Shown: positions 8,805 to 15,806 of the stretch, piece after piece | Layout: each line of letters starts with the position of its first letter | Numbering within the stretch: the first letter of the stretch is position 1 | DNA from: Skermania sp. ID1734 | Lineage (GTDB): Bacteria; Actinomycetota; Actinomycetes; Mycobacteriales; Mycobacteriaceae | NCBI RefSeq assembly: GCF_007489285.1 | Contig: NZ_VLIY01000016.1 | Coordinates: 1 to 64,000, forward strand | Direction: 5' to 3' | Length of the DNA: 64,000 bases | The notes under the pieces: model-generated | Told to the model about the DNA's origin: nothing | Databases searched by the model: none | Seen by the model: the letters and a program-made list of their open reading frames with translations, nothing else | Translations under genes and position numbers: made by a program

Positions 8805-8909
8805 GGGTTGTTGCTAAACGGATTTCGCGGGTCCGTAACTGCAACTCTACCGACGCCGAATGCCTTAGAATGAAAGCGTTCTCGTGATGCTATGGGTTGT
8901 GGCTAAACG
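8805..8909. repeat. Pair of 16-bp direct repeats upstream of the replication gene
   Basis: GGGTTGTTGCTAAACG (8805-8820) recurs with one mismatch at 8894-8909 (GGGTTGTGGCTAAACG). The copies are 89 bp apart and start 25 and 114 bp upstream of the replication gene's start codon. Spacing and position fit iterons or binding sites for an element repressor; function is inferred. Confidence 0.6.
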
Positions 8910-8924
8910 AAACTTTCGCGCAAT

Positions 8925-8969
8925 CGGCCCGCCGACAAAGGGTTTTCGCTCCCCATCGTCGGCGGGCCG
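8925..8969. other. Long GC-rich inverted repeat
   Basis: CGGCCCGCCGAC (8925-8936) pairs perfectly with GTCGGCGGGCCG (8958-8969) across a 21-base loop, and the match continues outward with one extra base (CAAT/AATTG). There is no following T-run on either strand, so it is not a standard terminator. It lies 15 bp from the nearer 16-bp repeat, so it may be part of an origin. Confidence 0.6.
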
Positions 8970-9071
8970 AATTGTTTCAGCAGAGCAGCAGTTCAACCTC
9001 TGCGTAACTCTTGGACCGCACGCAGGGCGGGGAAGATTCGGCGCCACAGTCCGGGCACGGGCGCGGCGTTA

Positions 9072-9290
9072 TCACCGATCACCTGCCCCGCGGAACCATT
9101 CGTTGATTTGGTCGAGCGACAGGACACGTCCGCCGTCCGCGACGACTGCCAGTTTGACGTTCCATGCAAAATCTTCGCGCTCGTCGCGCGTCAGCTTCTC
9201 TCGCCAACCGTCGCCGTACTTGGCTGAGTACCGCTTGGCGTATTCGTCGTGGACACTCAGCACTCGGTCATAGAGACGTTCGTCGCTCAT
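9072..9290 (-). CDS. Small hypothetical protein of the element
   Basis: 72 aa, starting MSDERLYDRVLSVHDEY and ending INEWFRGAGDR. Mostly helical and acidic, with an EKLTRDEREDFAWNVKLAVV core and a final W-F motif. No family recognised. Its start overlaps the stop of the next upstream gene by one base. Small genes at this end of phiRv1-like elements include the recombination directionality factor, so that role is possible for this or the neighbour, but unproven. Confidence 0.55.
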   Translation of the reverse strand: MSDERLYDRVLSVHDEYAKRYSAKYGDGWREKLTRDEREDFAWNVKLAVVADGGRVLSLDQINEWFRGAGDR

Positions 9291-9511
9291 CACGCCACCG
9301 ACTTCCGTAACAGTCCGGCGATCTTGTCGCGCTGTTCGGGTGTCAGCGGCGGGGCTGCGTCGACAACTCGGCGCACATACTCGGCGAGGGTCTCGGCGCG
9401 AAGGTTGCGCCGGGCCTCGAGCAGTTCCGGGTCGTCCGGTTTGCGATCGCGGGTCAGTGCAGCGACTCGGGCACGCTCGTGACGGACGGCTGGGGATGAC
9501 GGTTGGGACAT
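9290..9511 (-). CDS. Small helical protein typical of phiRv1-like elements
   Basis: 73 aa. The pattern R-V-A-A-L-T-R-D-R-K-P-D-D-P-E-L-L-E-A-R-R-N-L then VDAAPPLTPEQRDKIAGLLR is one I associate with small proteins of actinobacterial phage-like islands. It is basic and helical and may bind DNA. It is the gene of this leftward run nearest the right end (attR is 267 bp away). The 9512-9777 stretch between it and attR shows no convincing gene and should include half of the original attP. Confidence 0.6.
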   Translation of the reverse strand: MSQPSSPAVRHERARVAALTRDRKPDDPELLEARRNLRAETLAEYVRRVVDAAPPLTPEQRDKIAGLLRKSVA

Positions 9512-9777
9512 GGTGAACCTCGCGGATGAAATTGATCTTCCGCACGGCTCCGGGATTCAGTGGCCCGCCAGAACCGGCCATGCCCGCGATGTGCTTTCTA
9601 CTGCCTTCTGCTCATCGGGTGTATGTTTCCCACTCCTCGCGCTGGCGCATCGGTCATCGGAGCGGCTACACGACACTTAGGGTACTAGCTCGCCAAGCTG
9701 CTACGCCGTAGAACGTGGTTACAGAGCGCAGCCACCGACGGGCCACCCATCCTGAACTATGGTTCGGGCAATTGCGA

Positions 9778-9782
9778 GCACT
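9778..9782. other. Probable attR crossover of the integrated element
   Basis: The gcact shared with 376-380. Directly after it the HNH reading frame of the host 13E12 gene resumes (C-L-C-K-T-H-H-D-M-K-T-E-N-L-W). Confidence 0.7.
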
Positions 9783-9916
9783 GCCTCTGCAAAACCCACC
9801 ACGACATGAAAACCGAAAACCTCTGGCACGTCACCACACTCACCGGCGCAGCCGAACTCTGGACCTCAGTAACCGGCCAACAAATCATCACCCTGCCAAC
9901 CGGACTCAGGACCTAG
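9781..9916 (+). pseudogene. REP13E12/DUF222 HNH gene, 3' fragment right of the element
   Basis: The frame reads CLCKTHHDMKTENLWHV, then TTLTGAAELWTS and a final QQIITLPTGLRT before TAG 9914-9916. C...C-K-T-H-H is the second half of the HNH motif begun at 287-380. Excision of the element would rejoin the two parts, although the gene would still lack the 5' region lost to the IS. The last 106 bp are almost identical to 25759-25864. Confidence 0.8.
9811..9916 (+). repeat. 106-bp direct repeat, copy 1
   Basis: Differs from 25759-25864 at three positions only (9820 and two around 9850). It encodes the C-terminus of a 13E12-family protein including the stop codon. Homology ends just after TAG. Confidence 0.9.
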
Positions 9917-10591
9917 CTACTCCTCCGACTGGACCCGCTTCTCCACCTCGCGCCAGCGACCGGGTACGGCTTTGGGATGGCCTGCCTCGTCATGGAGTTC
10001 GGCCTTGGCAAGCATCGCGTCAGCATCGTCGATGTCCTTGATCAGCTGCAACGCCAACTCGCGCTCGGCTGCGTAGTAGCGCTTCGCCCAGAGCATGGTG
10101 ATCCGCGGATACGCCCACGCAGGTTCGGCTTCGGCTCCCCCGACATCGACCGACACCCGGCGCTCCATCTTGTCCACATACGCAATGTGCTCGCGCAGAA
10201 TCTCCTTGAGCCGCTCCGGATCATTCAGATGACCCATCCAAATGCGCAGCAGCACGCCATGTTTCAGGATCGGCGGATCGATGGGAGCCTCGGCGGACCA
10301 CTTACTCACCGCGTCCATCCCGGCGTCGGTGATCTTGTACATCCGGCGGCCGCGCACGCCATCTTCATTCTGGATTCGCGACGTCGCGTAACCGTGCTGC
10401 TCCAGCCGCTTCAATTCGGAGTAAACCTGGCTGAACGACGGGCTCCAGTAGAAGTGCCCGATGCTCCAGTCGGCCCACTTCTTGAGGTCATAGCCGGAGA
10501 CCTCCTCGCCGAAGGCCAACATGCCCAACACCGCCCAACTGGTCGGCGGCAGGTTGGGCAGGCCCGCCTCAGGTTGCGATTCGGCCGTCAC
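9917..10591 (-). CDS. PadR-family transcriptional regulator
   Basis: 224 aa from GTG 10591. The N-terminal winged helix shows SWAVLGMLAFGEEVSGYDLKKW and YSELKRLEQHGYA, then RRMYKITDAG, the PadR recognition helix and wing. A long C-terminal helical domain (PADR_C/Vir-like, about 100-215) carries the dimerisation coiled coil. It probably represses the divergent flavin reductase, perhaps releasing on a steroid-derived ligand. A near-perfect palindrome overlaps its own start codon. Its 3' end abuts the 13E12 remnant. No TetR-type KstR gene or recognisable KstR box was seen nearby. Confidence 0.88.
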   Translation of the reverse strand: MTAESQPEAGLPNLPPTSWAVLGMLAFGEEVSGYDLKKWADWSIGHFYWSPSFSQVYSELKRLEQHGYATSRIQNEDGVRGRRMYKITDAGMDAVSKWSAEAPIDPPILKHGVLLRIWMGHLNDPERLKEILREHIAYVDKMERRVSVDVGGAEAEPAWAYPRITMLWAKRYYAAERELALQLIKDIDDADAMLAKAELHDEAGHPKAVPGRWREVEKRVQSEE

Positions 10592-10614
10592 GTCGGAATG
10601 GTACCAATCCGACG
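10591..10614. promoter_or_regulatory. 24-bp palindrome, probable PadR operator
   Basis: Arms CGTCGGA and TCCGACG surround a TGGTACCA core; only one symmetric base pair is mismatched. It begins at the PadR start codon and lies about 95 bp upstream of the divergent flavin-reductase start, so a bound dimer could block its own gene and control the other. Confidence 0.65.
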
Positions 10615-10708
10615 TAGCGCAAAGTCGGCCGCTGACCGGGAGGCCACCTTGTGTGCAACCCCAGCCACAACGGATTCTGGTGTCCTGCATCGAAACTCGG
10701 GAGGACAC

Positions 10709-11200
10709 GTGACCACCATCGCGACCGCACCCAACGCCGCCACCCTGCGCCAGGTCTGGGGCCACTTCGCCACCGGGGTGGCGGTGATCACCGCGCACAA
10801 CGGGGCCGAGCCGCTCGGCTTCACCTGCCAGTCGGTGGTGTCGGTATCGCTGGACCCGCCCTACCTGTCCTTCTGCCCCGCGAAGACGTCGACGAGCTGG
10901 CCGCAGCTTCGTAAGGTCGGCGCGATCTGCGTGAACATCCTCGCCCACCAGCAAGGTGACCTGTGCCGGCAGTTCGCGGTAAGCGGCGCCGACAAGTTCG
11001 CCGATGTCGAATGGGGGCGGGCCGACAACGGAGCTCCGGCCATTGCTGGCGCCCTTGCGCATATCGAAGCCGTTGTGGAATTCGAGCACGACGCCGGGGA
11101 CCACACGATCGTGCTGGCGCGCATCACTGACCTGAGCGCCGACGAAAACGGCAGGCCCCTGCTTTTCTACAAGGGCCGGTTCGGCGAATTTGCCGGGTGA
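10709..11200 (+). CDS. Flavin reductase (HsaB-like)
   Basis: 163 aa from GTG 10709, preceded by GGAGG. A flavin-reductase-like split barrel: LRQVWGHFATGVAVIT, GFTCQSVVSVSLDPPYLSFCPAKTS and HTIVLARITDL are the family blocks. Such proteins supply reduced FMN/FAD to two-component monooxygenases; HsaB serves HsaA in steroid ring degradation (Mtb HsaB about 187 aa). The HsaA partner is not in this window. The adjacent Baeyer-Villiger enzyme is a one-component type that should not need it, so the partner is probably encoded elsewhere. Confidence 0.85.
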   Translation: MTTIATAPNAATLRQVWGHFATGVAVITAHNGAEPLGFTCQSVVSVSLDPPYLSFCPAKTSTSWPQLRKVGAICVNILAHQQGDLCRQFAVSGADKFADVEWGRADNGAPAIAGALAHIEAVVEFEHDAGDHTIVLARITDLSADENGRPLLFYKGRFGEFAG

Positions 11201-11203
11201 GGG

Positions 11204-12808
11204 CTACCCTTCGATGATGTCGAAGCCCTTGTAGCCGGCCGCCGCTACCTCGGCGATGATCTGCCCGTATACGCCGAATCCGCCGACGAAGGGCATGAAC
11301 ACCCGCGGCTTGCCCGGAATGTTGGCGCCCATGTACCAGGAGTTCGCGCTCGGCATCAACGTGCCGGCCGCACGATCGGAGCACTCCTTGACCCAGTCGG
11401 CGACGGCGTCCGGCCGGGCTTCCAATGCCACTGCCCCGTGGGTGTCCAGGTATCGCACCGCATCCGCGACCCAGTCGACGTGCAGCTCCGAGTGCAGCAC
11501 CATGTTCGCGAGCACCGACGGGCTACCTGGGCCGGTCAGATTGAACAGATTCGGAAAACCGGCGATCCCGAGTCCTAGGTACGTCTTCGGGCCCTCCGCC
11601 CAGACATCATTCAACGTCTGTCCGCCGCGGCCTACGATGTTCAGCTTCTCCACCGATCCGGTCATCGCATCGAAACCGGTGGCCAACACCAACGCATCGA
11701 GCACGTACGAAGCATCGGAAGTGCGCACGCTAGCGCCGTCGATCCGCTCGATTGGTGTGGCACGCAGGTTCACCAGGGCCACATTGTTCCGGTTGTAGGT
11801 CTGAAAGTAGTTGTCGTCGGTGCAGATCCGCTTCGAGCCGATCGGGTGGTCATTCGGGATCAGCAATTCCGCCACCGAAGGGTCATCGATGACCGCGCGC
11901 ACCTTCGACTCCCAGAATCGCCGCGCAGTGTCGTTGGCCTCGATGGTGATCATTTGATCGGGAAACGTCTTGCTGAACAGCACTCCGCCCAACTGCCAAC
12001 GCTTTTCGTAAGCATTCCGGAGTTCGTCAGCGGTCGCGTCCACGGCTCGTTTCGGGTACGGCTGGTGCGGCGACCCCCCGCCACTCTCCATCGACAACCG
12101 ACGCCGCTCGGCATAGTTGGCCTTCTGCTCGCGTCGCGCCGCATCATCGAGCGGCACGTTGCCCGCCGGCACGCTGTAGTTCGCGCTGCGCTGGAACACA
12201 TAGAGCTGCTCGGCCTGGCGCGCGATGCACGGAATTGCTTGAATGCCAGACGATCCCGTCCCAATAACGCCTACTCGCTTGCCCGTGAAATCGACGCCGT
12301 CATGCGGCCACCGTGCCGTGTGGTAGAGGTCGCCGGCAAAGGACTCCAGTCCCGGTATCGACGGGATGTTCGCGTTGGATAGCGGGCCGAGCGCCAGCAC
12401 ACAGAACCGAGCCGACACGACGTCACCCGCCTCCGTGCGGACCTCCCAGCGAAGCTTCTCCTCGTCGAGCACCACGTCGGTGACCCGCGTGCCGAGCTTG
12501 ATGTTTCGCCGTAGATCGAAGCGATCCACAACATGGTTGATGTAGCGCAGGATCTCCGGTTGGGTGGCGTACTTCTCGCTCCAGTCCCACTCCTGTTGCA
12601 GCTCCTCGTCGAAAGAGTAGGAGTAGTCCACGCTTTCGACGTCGCAGCGTGCGCCGGGGTAGCGGTTCCAGTACCACACACCGCCAACGCCGTCGCCCGC
12701 CTCGAACACCTGCACGGTCAGCCCTTGGCTGCGCAGCTTGTACAGCGCGTAGACACCGGCGAAGCCCGCACCCACCACCACCACATCCACGGCCGACGGA
12801 GTGTTCAA
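11204..12808 (-). CDS. Baeyer-Villiger monooxygenase, steroid monooxygenase type
   Basis: 534 aa. Rossmann motif GAGFAG (13-18) binds FAD and a second, GTGSSG (~190), binds NADPH. The type I fingerprint FAGDLYHTARWP is present. Long stretches (YWNRYPGARCDVES, WSEKYATQPEIL, ANDTARRFWE) read very like the Rhodococcus rhodochrous steroid monooxygenase, which turns progesterone into testosterone acetate. The start is TTG 12808, supported by AAAGG eight bases upstream; no ATG or GTG fits better. With the nearby esterase and SDRs it could open a C21 side chain. Substrate is inferred; a cyclic-ketone enzyme is the alternative. Confidence 0.85.
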   Translation of the reverse strand: MNTPSAVDVVVVGAGFAGVYALYKLRSQGLTVQVFEAGDGVGGVWYWNRYPGARCDVESVDYSYSFDEELQQEWDWSEKYATQPEILRYINHVVDRFDLRRNIKLGTRVTDVVLDEEKLRWEVRTEAGDVVSARFCVLALGPLSNANIPSIPGLESFAGDLYHTARWPHDGVDFTGKRVGVIGTGSSGIQAIPCIARQAEQLYVFQRSANYSVPAGNVPLDDAARREQKANYAERRRLSMESGGGSPHQPYPKRAVDATADELRNAYEKRWQLGGVLFSKTFPDQMITIEANDTARRFWESKVRAVIDDPSVAELLIPNDHPIGSKRICTDDNYFQTYNRNNVALVNLRATPIERIDGASVRTSDASYVLDALVLATGFDAMTGSVEKLNIVGRGGQTLNDVWAEGPKTYLGLGIAGFPNLFNLTGPGSPSVLANMVLHSELHVDWVADAVRYLDTHGAVALEARPDAVADWVKECSDRAAGTLMPSANSWYMGANIPGKPRVFMPFVGGFGVYGQIIAEVAAAGYKGFDIIEG

Positions 12809-12940
12809 TGTGCTTGCCTTTCACGAGGAACGGTTCTGCTGCGCCGACGCTACGGCTGCGCACGCACGCACACCATCCGTTCTCCCGCTGACCGGCACAC
12901 CCGATTGGCCCGGCCGATCTCCGCGCCTAGCGTCGGTGCA

Positions 12941-14476
12941 ATGCACACGTGGAACGAAGAAGTTGACGTACTGGTGGCCGGGTCGGGCGGCGGGCTCGCG
13001 GGCGCGTACACCGCCGCACGCGAGGGACTTTCCGTGGCGGTTGTGGAAGCGACCGACAAGTTCGGCGGCACCACCGCCTACTCGGGTGGCGGCGGAATGT
13101 GGTTCCCGTGCAACCCAGTGCTCAAGCGCGCCGGTACCGACGACACCATCGACGACGCGCTCACCTATTTCCATGCCGTGGTCGGTGACCGGACGCCGAA
13201 GGCGCTGCAGGACACCTATGTTCGCGGTGGCGCGGAGGTGATCGAGTATCTGGAACAGGATTGGAATTTCGCGTTCGAGATGCTGCCGTGGCCGGACTAC
13301 TTCGGTAAGGCTCCCAAGGCAAGGTTGGACGGCCAGCGGCACACCATGCCGACACCGCTGCCTGCGGCCGAGCTGGGCGAGCTCCGCCAGTCGCTGCGCG
13401 GACCGCTCGACACCGACCGACTCGGTGCACCACTGCCCGACGTACTGATCGGCGGTCAGGCGCTGATCGGCCGTTTCCTGAAGGCGATTTCACAGTTTCC
13501 GAACGCCACCCTGCACCTGAACTCCCCGCTGACCGAGTTGGTCATCGAGGCCGGTGCGGTGGTCGGCGCGATCGTCGAACGGGACGGCCAGCGCGTCGCA
13601 ATCCGCGCCCGCAAGGGCGTGCTCCTCGCTGCCGGCGGCTTCGAGCAGAACGACGAACTCCGCCAACGGTACGGCGTGCCGGGCGCAGCACGAGACACCA
13701 TGGGGCCGTGGGGCAATCAGGGCCGAGCGCACCTGGCGGGCATCGCCGCGGGCGCGGACACCGACCTGATGGACCAGGCGTGGTGGTCGCCCGGGCTGAC
13801 CCATCCGGATGGCCGTTCGGCATTCGCGCTGTGGTTCACCGGCGGCATCTTCGTCAATCAGGACGGGAAGCGATTCGTCAACGAGTCAGCACCCTACGAC
13901 CGCCTCGGTCGTAACATCATCGCGCAGCTCAACGACGGCACCGCCACCTTGCCGTACTGGATGATCTACGACGACAAGGAGGGCGAGGTACCGCCGGTCA
14001 AGGCCACCAACGTCTCCATGGTGGAGACCGAAAAGTATGTGGCGGCCGGGCTCTGGCACACCGCCGACACCCTCGCCGAACTCGCCGAGAAGATCGGGGT
14101 TCCGGCCGAGAACCTGATCGCGACAGTGGAGCGGTTCAACAAGATGGTCGCCGACGGCGTCGACACCGACTTCGGTCGCGGCGACGAGGCCTACGACCGG
14201 GCGTTCTCCAACGGCGAACCTCCCCTGGTGTCCATCGATCAGGGACCTTTCCATGCGGCCGCGTTCGGCATCTCCGACCTGGGCACCAAGGGTGGTCTGC
14301 GCACCGATACCGCGGCGCGGGTCCTGGACAAGGACGGCAACCCGATCCGCGGCCTTTACGCAGCCGGCAACACGATGGCCGCGGTCAGCGGCACCGTCTA
14401 CCCCGGCGGCGGCAACCCGATCGGTGCCTCGGTGCTGTTCAGTCACCTTGCGGCGCTGGACATGGCGGTCAGCTGA
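12941..14476 (+). CDS. KstD-family FAD dehydrogenase (3-ketosteroid dehydrogenase-like)
   Basis: 511 aa from ATG 12941. N-terminal FAD site VLVAGSGGGLAG, then the family signature KFGGTTAYSGGGGMWFP. The C-terminal block GLYAAGNTMAAVSGTVYPGGGNPIGASVLFSHLAAL holds the Tyr-x-Gly-x-Gly loop that in KstD enzymes carries catalytic Tyr and Gly. It would insert the C1-C2 (or a C4-C5) double bond of a 3-ketosteroid. It differs clearly from the second KstD at 16840, so the two probably differ in substrate or position. Its 3' end overlaps the convergent esterase by 8 bp. Confidence 0.85.
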   Translation: MHTWNEEVDVLVAGSGGGLAGAYTAAREGLSVAVVEATDKFGGTTAYSGGGGMWFPCNPVLKRAGTDDTIDDALTYFHAVVGDRTPKALQDTYVRGGAEVIEYLEQDWNFAFEMLPWPDYFGKAPKARLDGQRHTMPTPLPAAELGELRQSLRGPLDTDRLGAPLPDVLIGGQALIGRFLKAISQFPNATLHLNSPLTELVIEAGAVVGAIVERDGQRVAIRARKGVLLAAGGFEQNDELRQRYGVPGAARDTMGPWGNQGRAHLAGIAAGADTDLMDQAWWSPGLTHPDGRSAFALWFTGGIFVNQDGKRFVNESAPYDRLGRNIIAQLNDGTATLPYWMIYDDKEGEVPPVKATNVSMVETEKYVAAGLWHTADTLAELAEKIGVPAENLIATVERFNKMVADGVDTDFGRGDEAYDRAFSNGEPPLVSIDQGPFHAAAFGISDLGTKGGLRTDTAARVLDKDGNPIRGLYAAGNTMAAVSGTVYPGGGNPIGASVLFSHLAALDMAVS

Positions 14477-15365
14477 TCGCCAGCGCAGTCCTGATCATTT
14501 GCCAGATCTCTTGGCGCGCCGTCTGAGTGGCCGACAACGCCGGGATGGTGAGGAAGCCGTGGAACAACCCGTCGTAGCGGTGATGTTGCACGGCAACACC
14601 ATCCGTGCGCAATCGCTGCGCGTAGGCGTCGCCGGCCGCGCACGGTGGGTCGAGTTCCGCGGTGATCACCACCGCGGGCGGCAGGCCAGCGAGACTGGCG
14701 GCCCGGGTCGGCACCAGACGCACATCGTCGGTCCCGTTCGGCGCGTACTGCTGCCAGTACCACTTCATCGCCGCGGTGGTGTTGTAGTAACCGACGCCGA
14801 AGCGGCGATAGGACTCCGTTTCGAAATCGTCGTCGATCACCGGGTAGAGCAGGATCTGGGCGGCGATCGACGGGCCGCCGCGGTCGCGCGCAGCGATTGC
14901 GACCGTGGCCGCGAGGTTGCCCCCGGCGCTGTCGCCCGCAACGGCAATTCGCGTCGGGTCTGCGCCGAAATCGTGTGCGTGCTTGGCCGCCCATTCGACG
15001 GCCGCATACATGTCGTCGTGCGCGGCCGGTCCAGGATGCTCCGGCGCCAGCCGGTAATCCACCGAGACCACCACCGCCGGCACACCCGCGGCCAGCGATC
15101 GGCAGAACTCGTCGTGGCTGTCGAGGTCACAGAACACGAACCCGCCGCCGTGCGCAAAGACGATCACCGGCAGTGGATCACCGTCATGGTGCGGCCTGTA
15201 CACCCGGAGCCCGTCGGTTTCCCGGACCTCGAACATGTCGGGCAGACGCAGGTTCGGCCCCCGACGGCCACGGATCACCTCGCGCAACGCGTTGGGCGCC
15301 ATGGTCGTGACGTCGGGAAATCCAGCGTTCAGTTGCGCGAGCATCGCGGCCACTTCGGGGTGCAT
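14469..15365 (-). CDS. HSL-family alpha/beta-hydrolase (esterase/lipase)
   Basis: 298 aa from ATG 15365. HSL motifs in order: FAHGGGFVFCDLDSHD (oxyanion HGGG), VDYRLAPEHP, nucleophile GDSAGGN, then the acid in TAELDPPCAAGD and the catalytic His in LFHGFL. It hydrolyses carboxylic esters in the cytoplasm (no signal peptide). In a progesterone-type pathway the ester from the Baeyer-Villiger step needs exactly such an enzyme, which makes this the best local candidate; the substrate is inference. Confidence 0.88.
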   Translation of the reverse strand: MHPEVAAMLAQLNAGFPDVTTMAPNALREVIRGRRGPNLRLPDMFEVRETDGLRVYRPHHDGDPLPVIVFAHGGGFVFCDLDSHDEFCRSLAAGVPAVVVSVDYRLAPEHPGPAAHDDMYAAVEWAAKHAHDFGADPTRIAVAGDSAGGNLAATVAIAARDRGGPSIAAQILLYPVIDDDFETESYRRFGVGYYNTTAAMKWYWQQYAPNGTDDVRLVPTRAASLAGLPPAVVITAELDPPCAAGDAYAQRLRTDGVAVQHHRYDGLFHGFLTIPALSATQTARQEIWQMIRTALAIS

Positions 15366-15464
15366 GGTGGCCACGCTAGGGCCGTGTGCCGGGGGCGCGC
15401 TTCTGCTCTCCCACCCAGCGGACGCCGCGCTTCTCTCCGGCCCGGATTGGCGTACTGTCGCCGC

Positions 15465-15806
15465 ATGGCGGTGGTCTATGTAGTCGACACGGTCGTCGCT
15501 AAGCCCGGTCGCGCAAGGGAATTCGTCGATTCTTATCTCGCCGGTTACGCTCCGGGCGCCGTCGATCGAGGCATGGCGCTCGAACGCATCATGGTCAGCC
15601 CACCGCTGTGGCTCGCCGACGAATCGAACACGGTCACCGCCATCTGGGCGCTCGACGGCCCCGAAGGCTGGTGGAAGATGACGTGGCAGGGCCGCAACGA
15701 CGACACCCTTGGTCAGTGGTGGGCCGGTGTCGAAGCGCTCATCGAGCACCGGTCGCGATCGGTGGCCGCAGCCGCCGCTGATGTCGATGGACTCGCGAAT
15801 GTTTAA
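15465..15806 (+). CDS. Small ferredoxin-fold (NIPSNAP/Dabb-like) protein
   Basis: 113 aa from ATG 15465. VVYVVDTVVAKPGRAREFVDSYLAGY has the beta-helix start of an alpha+beta barrel, followed by NTVTAIWALDGPEGWW. No catalytic motif is visible. The family is common beside catabolic genes, where roles are mostly unknown. The following gene starts within it (8-bp overlap), so they are translated together. Confidence 0.65.
   Translation: MAVVYVVDTVVAKPGRAREFVDSYLAGYAPGAVDRGMALERIMVSPPLWLADESNTVTAIWALDGPEGWWKMTWQGRNDDTLGQWWAGVEALIEHRSRSVAAAAADVDGLANV

Larger units (their letters stand above)
376..9782 (+). mobile_element. phiRv1-like prophage/phage-satellite element in a REP13E12 gene
   Basis: A 9.4-kb element with a large serine integrase at the left end reading inward. 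The remaining clearly supported genes, from HNH nuclease to the right end, are on the minus strand: HNH, major capsid, prohead protease, small genes, primase/ATPase, two tiny genes. No large terminase, portal, tail or lysin gene is recognisable, so it cannot make a complete virion alone. M. tuberculosis phiRv1 has the same size, integrase type, gene content and target family (established knowledge). The element is therefore best described as phiRv1-like, either a decayed prophage or a capsid-encoding satellite that depends on a helper phage. Confidence 0.85.

Noticed and set aside
8865-9047. 60-codon minus-strand open frame between the primase and the small gene
   Set aside because: It runs straight through the long inverted repeat and the second 16-bp repeat and has no family resemblance; treated as non-coding.
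9526-9711. 61-codon plus-strand open frame near attR
   Set aside because: No ribosome site and poor composition; the stretch is better explained as the attP/promoter side of the element.
12825-12845. GAAC-G-GTTC dyad between the BVMO and KstD genes as a KstR box
   Set aside because: KstR boxes have a two-base spacer (AACnnGTT); this has one, and no second box was found in the region.
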